From Anaerotignum lactatifermentans (GTDB lineage: Bacteria; Bacillota; Clostridia; Lachnospirales; Anaerotignaceae): a DNA stretch of 64,000 bases. The notes under the pieces were generated by a model. The model did not search any database. It saw nothing but the letters and a program-made list of their open reading frames with translations, and had not been told where the DNA came from. The stretch spans positions 124,001 to 188,000 of the forward strand of contig NZ_JACSNY010000005.1 in the NCBI RefSeq assembly GCF_016902535.1. Direction: 5' to 3'. This document shows, piece by piece, positions 8,522 to 14,758 of this stretch (position 1 is its first letter; each line of letters begins with the position of its first letter). The translations under genes and the position numbers were made by a program.

Positions 8522-8576
8522 GCCGCAGGGGCTTTCCCTGCGGCTTCATTGTAGCATGGGCCGGGATAAAAGTAAA
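8522..8576 (-). promoter_or_regulatory. folT promoter and 5'-terminal hairpin
   Basis: Minus-strand AGTAAA complement TTTACT (8571-8576), a 17-bp spacer and TACAAT (8548-8553). The predicted transcript begins inside or just before a 9-bp hairpin (GCCGCAGGG/CCCTGCGGC, 8522-8544), so the RNA would carry a 5'-terminal stem ahead of the riboswitch. Confidence 0.7.
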
Positions 8577-8580
8577 GACA

Positions 8581-9156
8581 TCAGTCCATGTTTTCGGCGG
8601 CAAAAGCCCATAAAAAGCTGCGGCGGGAGGCGAAGGAGCCTGCCAGGGTCAGCTGTTCGATGGAAATACCTTCTGTGGTGGTCAGCTGGGAAAACAGGCT
8701 GTCTGTTTCCAGAAAGCCGCCGTTTCCGAAATAGAAGCAGATGACAGGGCAATCCTTGGGGATTTTGTGGAACCGCTCTTTTTCGTAAGCCCGGACAATG
8801 CCGCGGCAAAGGGTCTGTTTCAGGACAGACAGTTCGATGTCCAGATGAAGGAATTCCTGAGAGGCGTAATATACGGCGGTGATGAATTCCACCAGAGCCG
8901 CCTCTGTTTCGAACCGCAGCGTCAGCGGAGAAAGGGCCGCATGGTCTCCCAGCGCGCAGACGAACCAGGGGGTGCTGTCAGCGGCAAAGGAGATGTTGTA
9001 GGGACGTTTCTGCACAATGGCGTCGTCATTGATGGAAAACACCAGCGTATTTCCGGTAATCTCGCCTGTCAAAGGGAGCTTTCTTTTTTTTAATTGTGCC
9101 TTTAAAGTGTCGGACGCGCCAAAAAGACGGATGCCGTCAGAATGAAAACCAAGCAT
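8581..9156 (-). CDS. conserved-looking protein of unknown function
   Basis: A 191-residue soluble protein that I do not recognise. It has no signal peptide or membrane segment. It appears to have an N-terminal beta-rich half (repeated short hydrophobic strands ending in FETEAALVEFITAVYYASQE) and an alpha-helical middle (LSVLKQTLCRGIVRAYEKERF). The ATG follows an AAGGAGG site. Its stop codon lies only a few bases from the -35 box of the folT promoter, so read-through into folT is possible; no hairpin separates them. It is divergent from the sufC operon. Confidence 0.7.
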   Translation of the reverse strand: MLGFHSDGIRLFGASDTLKAQLKKRKLPLTGEITGNTLVFSINDDAIVQKRPYNISFAADSTPWFVCALGDHAALSPLTLRFETEAALVEFITAVYYASQEFLHLDIELSVLKQTLCRGIVRAYEKERFHKIPKDCPVICFYFGNGGFLETDSLFSQLTTTEGISIEQLTLAGSFASRRSFLWAFAAENMD

Positions 9157-9309
9157 GGGGGTATCCTCCTTATTAGAAAAAATGCTGTCTTTATTGTAAT
9201 ACAGAACGGCGAAAAAGGAAACAGAAGGAGGAAAGTTTTGCTCAGGAAACAGGAATGGGGAACAATCCCCGCAAAGGGAATCGTTTTTGTCGGTTTATGG
9301 GGAAATCAG

Positions 9310-9339
9310 TTGACACTTTATGACAGGAATTGGTATAAT
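9310..9339 (+). promoter_or_regulatory. consensus sigma-A promoter of the suf-type operon
   Basis: TTGACA (9310-9315), an 18-bp spacer and TATAAT (9334-9339), both boxes perfect. The leader to sufC is about 65 bases. No inverted repeat or IscR-like regulator gene is visible nearby. Confidence 0.88.
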
Positions 9340-9411
9340 TTAAGTTAGCTTTGCGGGAGATTTTCCGCGGAGGAAAAGGGAAAAACCTGATAATCACAGG
9401 AGGATAGGAAT

Positions 9412-10128
9412 ATGTTGGAATTAAGGAATATTTCTTTTGCCGCAGAGGATAAGGAAATTTTGAAAAATATCAATCTGGTGATCGACGATGCCAAATTCGT
9501 TGTTATCACAGGTCCCAACGGCGGCGGCAAGTCTACACTGGCTAAGGTCATCGCCGGGATCATCAAGCCGGACAGCGGACAGATTCTGCTGGATGGTGTG
9601 GATATTACCGACTGGGGCATCACAGAACGCGCCAATGCCGGCATCAGCTTCGCCTTCCAGCAGCCGGTGCGCTTTAAAGGCGTAACCGTAAAGGACCTGA
9701 TTACGCTTGCCAGCGGCAAGGATCTGTCTACGGCGGCTGCCTGCGAATACCTGGCGGAAGTGGGCCTTTGCGCCAAGGACTATATCAACCGTGAGGTCAA
9801 CGCCAGCCTTTCGGGCGGTGAGCTGAAGCGGATTGAGATTGCCACAGTCATGGCCAGAAAAACAAAGCTGACACTGTTCGATGAACCGGAAGCGGGCATC
9901 GACCTGTGGAGCTTTAAAAATCTGATCGACGTGTTTGAGAAAATGCACGAGGAAATTCAGGCGTCTATCCTGATTATTTCCCATCAGGAGCGTATTTTGA
10001 ATATTGCCGACCAGGTAGTGGTCATCTCCGGCGGGGAAATCGCCCAGATCGGCACCAAGGAAGAAGTCCTGCCCGGTCTGTTTGGTGTGGATACCGGATG
10101 CAGATATTTTCAGGGAGGTAAAGCATAA
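9412..10128 (+). CDS. sufC: SufC-type Fe-S cluster assembly ATPase
   Basis: A 238-residue ABC ATPase of the SufC group. Walker A is GPNGGGKST (about residue 34), the Q-loop region AFQQPVRFKG, the signature LSGGELKR, Walker B LTLFDEPEAGID and the switch His in IISHQ. It powers the SufB-type scaffold encoded next, whose ATG overlaps the sufC stop by one base (TAATG). There is no sufS, sufU, sufD or sufE here. The two-gene layout matches the minimal SUF-like system (SmsCB) reported from anaerobic Bacteria and Archaea. Confidence 0.93.
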   Translation: MLELRNISFAAEDKEILKNINLVIDDAKFVVITGPNGGGKSTLAKVIAGIIKPDSGQILLDGVDITDWGITERANAGISFAFQQPVRFKGVTVKDLITLASGKDLSTAAACEYLAEVGLCAKDYINREVNASLSGGELKRIEIATVMARKTKLTLFDEPEAGIDLWSFKNLIDVFEKMHEEIQASILIISHQERILNIADQVVVISGGEIAQIGTKEEVLPGLFGVDTGCRYFQGGKA

Positions 10129-11051
10129 TGTTTGATGATGTGTTAAAGAAACTGCTTTCTCAGGTGGCGGATCTGACGGAACTGCCTCTGGACGGCGCGT
10201 TTAATATCCGGAGCAACGGCCACAGCGAAGGCAGAAACTCAACGGAAAATATCCAGATCGTACCTAAGGAAAATAACTCCGGCATTGATATTTATATCAA
10301 GCCCGGTACAAAGGACGAAAGCGTTCATATTCCCGCCCTCATTACAGAGGCTGGGGTCCATGATGTGGTATATAATGATTTCCATATCGGTGAAGGCGCC
10401 GACGTAACCATTGTGGCCGGCTGCGGCATCCATAACTGCGGCAGCGAGGAATCTCTTCACGAAGGTATTCACAGATTTTTTGTAGGCAAGAACGCCAAAA
10501 TCAAATATATCGAAAAGCACGTAGGAGAAGGCGATGGCAACGGCAAGCGTGTCATCAATCCCCAGACCCATATCGAGGCGGAGGAAAACAGCTATGTGGA
10601 AATGGATACGGTACAGCTCAAGGGTGTAGACTCCACAAACCGTGTTTCCAGCGCCAAACTGGCGGAAGGCGCTACGGTAGTGATTAAGGAAAAGATCATG
10701 ACTCACGGCGATCAGTATGCGGAGACATCTTTTGACGTAGAGCTGAACGGTACCGGCAGCTCCGCGAAGCTGATTTCCCGTTCCGTAGCCAGAGATCGTT
10801 CCCGTCAGCTGTTCCGTTCCAAGATCATCGGCAATACAGAATGTTACGGTCATTCCGAATGTGACGCCATCATCATGGACGACGGCGTTGTGGCGGCGGA
10901 GCCTGAAATCGTGGCAAATAACGTAGACGCTACTCTGATCCATGAGGCGGCCATCGGCAAGATCGCCGGCGACCAGCTGGTGAAGCTGATGACCCTGGGC
11001 CTGACGGAAAAAGAAGCGGAAGCGCAGATCATCAATGGTTTCCTGAAATAA
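10128..11051 (+). CDS. SufB/SufD-family Fe-S scaffold protein (SmsB-like)
   Basis: A 307-residue protein consisting of the SufBD core beta-helix without the long N-terminal region of canonical SufB (usually 450-490 residues). Near the C-terminus it keeps SufB-type functional blocks: GHSECDAIIMDDGVVAAEP, containing the conserved Cys, and LIHEAAIGKIAGDQL, with the Glu/His region involved in cluster assembly. Additional Cys and His (VAGCGIHNCGSEESLHEG) lie near residue 100. With the preceding ATPase it would form a B2C2-type complex that builds Fe-S clusters in the cytosol. The short length looks native, not truncated: the frame is intact and ends in the family C-terminus. Confidence 0.9.
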   Translation: MFDDVLKKLLSQVADLTELPLDGAFNIRSNGHSEGRNSTENIQIVPKENNSGIDIYIKPGTKDESVHIPALITEAGVHDVVYNDFHIGEGADVTIVAGCGIHNCGSEESLHEGIHRFFVGKNAKIKYIEKHVGEGDGNGKRVINPQTHIEAEENSYVEMDTVQLKGVDSTNRVSSAKLAEGATVVIKEKIMTHGDQYAETSFDVELNGTGSSAKLISRSVARDRSRQLFRSKIIGNTECYGHSECDAIIMDDGVVAAEPEIVANNVDATLIHEAAIGKIAGDQLVKLMTLGLTEKEAEAQIINGFLK

Positions 11052-11103
11052 GGAGACGGAAAAAGAAAATAATGGGAAATAACCCCGAGGAGCTGGAGTA
11101 GAA

Positions 11104-11628
11104 TTGAGTCAGACCATAAAAAAAGAAATTTGGAGCTGGATCAAGACCATTGTGTTCGCGGTGATCCTGGCGGCGCTGGTGGATTCCTTTCTGATTGTGA
11201 ACGCCACTGTGCCCACAGGCTCTATGGAAAATACCATTATGACCGGGGACCGGATTCTGGCGCTGCGGACCAGCTACTGGTTCGGCGAGCCGGAACGGGG
11301 CGACGTGGTGGTATTCCGCTATCCTGATGATCCTACCGGCGAGACGCTGTATGTAAAGCGGATCATCGGTCTTCCGGGAGACACGGTGGAAGTACGGGGA
11401 GGCGAAGTGCTGGTCAACGGCGAAGCGCTGGAGGAACCCTACATCAAAGAAGTGACGGAGGGAAACTTTGGGCCCTATACGGTGCCGGAGGACAGTTATT
11501 TTATGATGGGCGATAACCGCAACCGCTCTTTGGATTCCCGGTTCTGGACCAATAAATTCGTTCCGGAGGACCAGATTCTGGGCAAGGTAGTGCTGCGGTA
11601 TTATAAAGGTGTGAAACTCATTTCCTGA
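11104..11628 (+). CDS. lepB: signal peptidase I
   Basis: A 174-residue Gram-positive type signal peptidase with one N-terminal membrane anchor (about residues 13-32). The catalytic Ser is in the VPTGSMENTI box and the general-base Lys in YVKRIIGLPGD; the substrate-pocket box MGDNRNRSLDSR is near the C-terminus. It removes signal peptides from exported proteins at the outer face of the membrane. The start is TTG at 11104, with GGAG at 11095-11098; no closer ATG gives the family N-terminus. It is 52 bases downstream of the SufB-type gene and probably shares its transcript. Confidence 0.95.
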   Translation: MSQTIKKEIWSWIKTIVFAVILAALVDSFLIVNATVPTGSMENTIMTGDRILALRTSYWFGEPERGDVVVFRYPDDPTGETLYVKRIIGLPGDTVEVRGGEVLVNGEALEEPYIKEVTEGNFGPYTVPEDSYFMMGDNRNRSLDSRFWTNKFVPEDQILGKVVLRYYKGVKLIS

Positions 11629-11651
11629 GATGGACAAAAGGAGGTCGTTCT

Positions 11652-12122
11652 ATGAAAACAAGAGATAAGGCGATCATGGGAATATTGATCGCGGCCATCA
11701 TCGTAATCTTTGTCGGCGGATTGGCGAAGAACGAAAAGGAGGCCTTCTCCACGGACAAATGGGTGAATTATACCGGGGATAGCCGTCAGCTGATCCTGGA
11801 TGATTTTGTCAATAAAAATACGGTGACAGGCATGACCAAGGACGAGGTACAGGCAACCCTGGGCAAGGCGGATACGGCGGGAGAAACTGTCTGGATCTAT
11901 TATGTCGGTGTGCCCCAGGGGCTGTTCGCCAAGGGCGAGGAAGCGGAATACCTGGTATTTACCTTTGCCGACGGTGTGGTAGAGCAGTTGGAAAATGTAA
12001 CGGAATCTAACTTGCAGCCCTATCTGGACGCGGCGGCGGCACAGCCGGAAACAGAAGAAGCGGTGGAAGAGGAGCCTGTGGACCCGAACGCGCCGGTGGA
12101 TACACTCATCACCATGGAGTAA
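11652..12122 (+). CDS. membrane-anchored protein with SmpA/BamE-like fold
   Basis: A 156-residue protein with one N-terminal membrane segment (about residues 8-24) and an exposed domain. The segment NTVTGMTKDEVQATLGKAD followed by WIYYVG resembles the 'G-M-T-x-x-E-V-x-x-x-L-G' core of small SmpA/OmlA-type domains, which also occur in Gram-positive lipoproteins and anchored proteins. The last ~30 residues are Pro- and Glu-rich and look disordered. AAGGAGG precedes the start. Location after signal peptidase suggests an envelope role, but the function is unknown. Confidence 0.75.
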   Translation: MKTRDKAIMGILIAAIIVIFVGGLAKNEKEAFSTDKWVNYTGDSRQLILDDFVNKNTVTGMTKDEVQATLGKADTAGETVWIYYVGVPQGLFAKGEEAEYLVFTFADGVVEQLENVTESNLQPYLDAAAAQPETEEAVEEEPVDPNAPVDTLITME

Positions 12123-12141
12123 GGGAAAGGAGCGAGGCAGT

Positions 12142-12357
12142 ATGAAATGTCCCTTTTGCGGTGAGGAAATGATGGAAGGCTATTTAAAGGCCGGAAGATA
12201 TGTGCAGTTCCAGGAAATGCGGGACGGCAAAAAAGGGGAGGATTATCTGGTGGCAAAGAGCTTTATGGGCGATGCCAAAATGGATGGATTCCTCTGCCCC
12301 TATTGCAGAAAGATCGTGGTGGATATTCCTCTGGTAGAGGACAGCCCCAGAAGATAA
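12142..12357 (+). CDS. small zinc-ribbon protein (DUF6487-like)
   Basis: A 71-residue protein with two Cys pairs, CPFCGEEM at residues 3-10 and CPYCRKIV near residue 54, enough to bind one zinc ion as a ribbon. Between them is MMEGYLKAGRYVQFQ, a pattern I associate with the small PF20097/DUF6487 family of unknown function. It follows the anchored protein by 19 bases, with AAAGGAG before the ATG, and ends the suf-type transcription unit four bases ahead of a strong terminator. Confidence 0.75.
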   Translation: MKCPFCGEEMMEGYLKAGRYVQFQEMRDGKKGEDYLVAKSFMGDAKMDGFLCPYCRKIVVDIPLVEDSPRR

Positions 12358-12360
12358 GAA

Positions 12361-12399
12361 AAGAGGCGGTTCGTTGAGAAAACGGACCGCCTCTTTTTG
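12361..12399 (+). terminator. terminator of the suf-lepB unit
   Basis: AGAGGCGGT pairs with ACCGCCTCT, with an inner CGTT/AACG, followed by five T. Confidence 0.9.
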
Positions 12400-12415
12400 T
12401 TCCCGCATAAAAACT

Positions 12416-12449
12416 ATCCCGGCAGGCGGAGGACTCCGCCTGCCGGGAT
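12416..12449 (-). terminator. terminator of the small membrane protein gene
   Basis: A perfect 16-bp palindrome (ATCCCGGCAGGCGGAG and its complement) with a two-base centre. Minus-strand transcripts run from it into AGTTTTTA. Confidence 0.8.
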
Positions 12450-12465
12450 GGCATTGGTGGCATTG

Positions 12466-12759
12466 TTATGCCTGCGCGGCTTTTTTGCTGCCGAACAGAA
12501 GGATCAGGCCATTGGCCAGAAGCAGAAGGACGGTATAGGTCGTTACATGAGTAGATGTGTAGGGCACAACATCCATCAGCGCTGTCCAGTCCTCTGCGGC
12601 CACCCATTGGCTGATGAGCCGATATTCCGAAAATAACGTCAGGATGGTACAGCCAAAAGCGGCGAAAGCCATAAGGCGGCCTCCTTTTTTTCTGTCAAAG
12701 ACCGTATAGGCATGAAGCAGAGTAAAGAGAATACTGGCCGCTCCGAAAAATAACCACAT
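12466..12759 (-). CDS. small membrane protein of unknown function
   Basis: A 97-residue protein with about three membrane segments: residues 2-20 (WLFFGAASILFTLLHAYTV), 28-45 and 72-90. I do not recognise the family. Of the possible starts I choose the ATG at 12757-12759: the ribosome site GGAGG on the minus strand is nine bases away, whereas a second ATG six bases earlier is only three bases from it. The longer open frame reaching 12939 would put a repeat hairpin inside the coding region and is not believable. It is monocistronic between two hairpins. Confidence 0.7.
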   Translation of the reverse strand: MWLFFGAASILFTLLHAYTVFDRKKGGRLMAFAAFGCTILTLFSEYRLISQWVAAEDWTALMDVVPYTSTHVTTYTVLLLLANGLILLFGSKKAAQA

Positions 12760-12900
12760 AAACATGCACCTCCATAGAAAAATACTTTTTTCCAGTATAG
12801 CAGGACAACGCGGTCTGTCAATGCGGAGGTCGGAAAAGACAGAATTTTGTAAGAAAAAAAGCGGGCGATTCTGTTCCGGGAGACCGATCAGAAAGCAAAG

Positions 12901-12940
12901 ATTGCCGGAATCCTTATAAAACAAAGAGGATTCCGGCAAT
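12901..12940. terminator. inverted-repeat hairpin, likely terminator of the aldolase gene
   Basis: Perfect 14-bp arms ATTGCCGGAATCCT/AGGATTCCGGCAAT around a 12-base loop. It lies 22 bases past the aldolase stop on the minus strand, but the T-run is weak. It is a clear member of the GGAATCC/GGATTCC hairpin family. Confidence 0.7.
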
Positions 12941-12961
12941 TTGAATTTGATTAAAACAGTT

Positions 12962-13735
12962 TTATTTTTTTACTGCCTCCAGAATATCCCGATAGGCCTG
13001 TATCATGACAGCCACATCCAGACCGTAGGCCATGGCGTCGAAGCCTTTGGCGAAGCCGTCGGCAATGGCCTTGGGATTGACGGTGAAATAAATGCAGAAT
13101 TTGCCGTTGTTATGGCAGGCTGTGATAATGCGTGTCAGTGCCGCCAGGAAATCCGGGTGGTCGAACTGTCCCGGAATGCCCATGGAGATGGAAAGGTCAA
13201 AGGGGCCCACAAAAATGCCGTCTACCCCTTCTATGGCAGTGATGGTCTCAATGTTTTCCAGACATCCCACCGTCTCACACTGGGGAATCAGCAGGGTATG
13301 GTCGTTGTGGTAACCCATCTGGAAGGCCACACTTTCTGTGCCTGGATAGTCATAGCCCCATCCATCCTTGCGGGAAGGGCAGAAGCCGCGTTTGCCGATG
13401 GGGGCATACTTGGCGTATTCTACCAGCTCTTTTACCTGTTCTACGGTATGGACATCGGGAACGATGAGCCCCTTGGCGCCCACATCCAGCAGCTTCAAAA
13501 CGGCGGGACGGCTGGTTTCCCGGACTCTGGCCAGAGGGCATACGCCGCCCAGCTCTGCCGCCCGGATGACCTCCATGGTGGTCTCCGCCTCAAAAGGGCC
13601 GTGTTCGTTGTCAATGATGATAAAATCCAGGCCGGTCTTGCCCAGGGCCTCGGCGGCCATAGGGTTGCCCAGTTCAAAGAAGGTGCCGATGGGCTTTTGG
13701 CCCGCTTTCAATTTTTGCTGTAATGTGTTTTCCAT
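12962..13735 (-). CDS. HpcH/HpaI family aldolase
   Basis: A 257-residue TIM-barrel class II aldolase. Recognisable blocks are FIIIDNEHGPF, GLIVPDVHTVEQV, the metal-binding PQCETVGCLENI, and GPFDLSISMGIPGQ. The family cleaves 2-keto-3-deoxy sugar acids or 4-hydroxy-2-oxo-dicarboxylates to pyruvate plus an aldehyde, using a divalent metal held by the Glu and Asp in these blocks. The physiological substrate is not given by context: no sugar-acid dehydratase or transporter is adjacent. Start ATG has GGGAGG upstream. Transcribed alone towards a repeat hairpin. Confidence 0.92.
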   Translation of the reverse strand: MENTLQQKLKAGQKPIGTFFELGNPMAAEALGKTGLDFIIIDNEHGPFEAETTMEVIRAAELGGVCPLARVRETSRPAVLKLLDVGAKGLIVPDVHTVEQVKELVEYAKYAPIGKRGFCPSRKDGWGYDYPGTESVAFQMGYHNDHTLLIPQCETVGCLENIETITAIEGVDGIFVGPFDLSISMGIPGQFDHPDFLAALTRIITACHNNGKFCIYFTVNPKAIADGFAKGFDAMAYGLDVAVMIQAYRDILEAVKK

Positions 13736-13771
13736 AAAATCAACCTCCCTTTTTGCTCGTTCTGTGGGATG

Positions 13772-13993
13772 TCAGGGATTTCGGCGGGGATAGGGTTTCT
13801 TTTCATCGGTCAGTCCCGCCAGATAGTCCATGCTGGTATCCAGCACCAGGGCAATTTTTTTCAGCTGTTCAAAGGTATAGTACCGCTTGCCCCGTTCCAG
13901 CTTGGAATAATCGCTTTGGTCGATGCCGGTCAGCATCTGCATCTTGATTTGCGTATAGCCTTTTTCGATTCTCAGTTCCCGCAGTCTGTTCAT
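13772..13993 (-). CDS. small XRE family regulator
   Basis: A 73-residue protein that is nearly all helix-turn-helix: LRELRIEKGYTQIKMQMLTG, then DQSDYSKLERGKRYYTFEQL. It ends in a short tail, TDEKKPYPRRNP, also seen in the XRE protein at 41047-41274 (TDTTKPYPRKKA). The open frame continues upstream to 14368 but the ATG at 13991-13993, with AGGGTG before it, gives the correct family start. It is divergent from a 69-residue hypothetical gene; a 15-bp palindrome between them is the obvious operator candidate. Confidence 0.88.
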   Translation of the reverse strand: MNRLRELRIEKGYTQIKMQMLTGIDQSDYSKLERGKRYYTFEQLKKIALVLDTSMDYLAGLTDEKKPYPRRNP

Positions 13994-14023
13994 GTTATCA
14001 CCCTTATTATTATGGCAAATTGA

Positions 14024-14056
14024 CCTATTGACAATAGGGTGTATTTGACCTAATAT
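14024..14056 (+). promoter_or_regulatory. promoter with palindromic operator, divergent XRE region
   Basis: Plus-strand TTGACA (14028-14033), 17 bp, TAATAT (14051-14056). The -35 box lies inside the perfect palindrome CCTATTGACAATAGG (14024-14038). TTGACCTA recurs at 14045-14052. Binding here would control the 69-residue gene and probably the XRE gene on the other strand. Confidence 0.82.
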
Positions 14057-14076
14057 AAAAATGGGAGGCGAGGAGC

Positions 14077-14286
14077 ATGGATCGGCTGGTGGAGATACTG
14101 AACTGTTTGCTGCGGGAAGGCGGCGGAAGGGAGTTTTCCTGGGACCCGGAGCTGCTGCGGCGGGCCAAATGCGCGGGGCTGCTGGCGGAACTGCGGGAGA
14201 TTCTGGAAGAAGAGGGGGAAACAGAGCGGAGCCGTCTGGAAAGGGCCTATGCGCTGCTGAAAGAGGAACGGGACAAATTTTCTTAA
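14077..14286 (+). CDS. small acidic helical protein, unknown function
   Basis: A 69-residue protein predicted almost wholly alpha-helical, rich in Leu, Glu and Arg (LLAELREILEEEGETERSRL). I do not recognise it. The ribosome site GGGAGGCGAGGAG is strong and the promoter at 14028-14056 is near consensus, so it is probably expressed. Its divergent partner is a small XRE regulator. Regulator-plus-small-protein pairs can be toxin-antitoxin or anti-repressor modules, but nothing in the sequence proves that here. Confidence 0.65.
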   Translation: MDRLVEILNCLLREGGGREFSWDPELLRRAKCAGLLAELREILEEEGETERSRLERAYALLKEERDKFS

Positions 14287-14387
14287 AAGAATATTTTGTC
14301 TTTCCTCTTTTTTTTATGACTGCTTTAGGATATAATGGGGAAGAAAAGAATAGGAAGGTAACTTTCAAATAAAAGGAGGAAATTCAG

Positions 14388-14588
14388 ATGCAGGCAACAA
14401 AAGACATGACCATCGGCGAACTGCTGATGATGGACAGAGGCGCAGGCATGATCCTGATGCAGAACGGTATGCATTGTGTAGGCTGCCCTTCCGCTGCCGG
14501 TGAAACACTGGAGGAAGCAAGCATGGTACACGGCATGGATATCGACAAGCTGATGAAGGACATCAACGAATATCTGGCAAGCAAATAA
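14388..14588 (+). CDS. DUF1858 domain protein (redox-disulfide type)
   Basis: A 66-residue protein matching the DUF1858 pattern: [20 protein letters not shown], then [20 protein letters not shown] with a CxxC pair (HCVGC), then a helical tail. The domain is often found alone or fused to hybrid-cluster or redox enzymes in anaerobes, and the Cys pair is thought to act as a redox disulfide or metal site. AAGGAGG precedes the ATG, and a TATAAT hexamer at 14331-14336 suggests its own promoter. Confidence 0.9.
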   Translation: MQATKDMTIGELLMMDRGAGMILMQNGMHCVGCPSAAGETLEEASMVHGMDIDKLMKDINEYLASK

Positions 14589-14687
14589 AAAAGGATATGG
14601 CAAAGATGGTCTCCCCTGAAGAAAGAATATTTTTTCCCGGAGGAGCCGCTGTGGCTGTCCGTATAAGAAAACGGTTTTTCAAAAAGC

Positions 14688-14735
14688 AAAATCGCTGGAA
14701 TCCATTGTGATGGACAAGGATTCCGGCGATTTTTG
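14688..14735. terminator. repeat-family hairpin between DUF1858 and ABC-F genes
   Basis: AAAATCGCTGGAATCC pairs with GGATTCCGGCGATTTT (one T-G wobble), followed by T-rich sequence on both strands. It serves two convergent genes and belongs to the dispersed hairpin family. Confidence 0.85.
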
Positions 14736-14758
14736 TTTTTCTGTGGAAATTTTTCTGG

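Noticed and set aside
10239-10943. A 234-codon minus-strand frame in the SufB-like gene
   Set aside because: Antisense shadow without start signals; the plus-strand gene has diagnostic SufB motifs.
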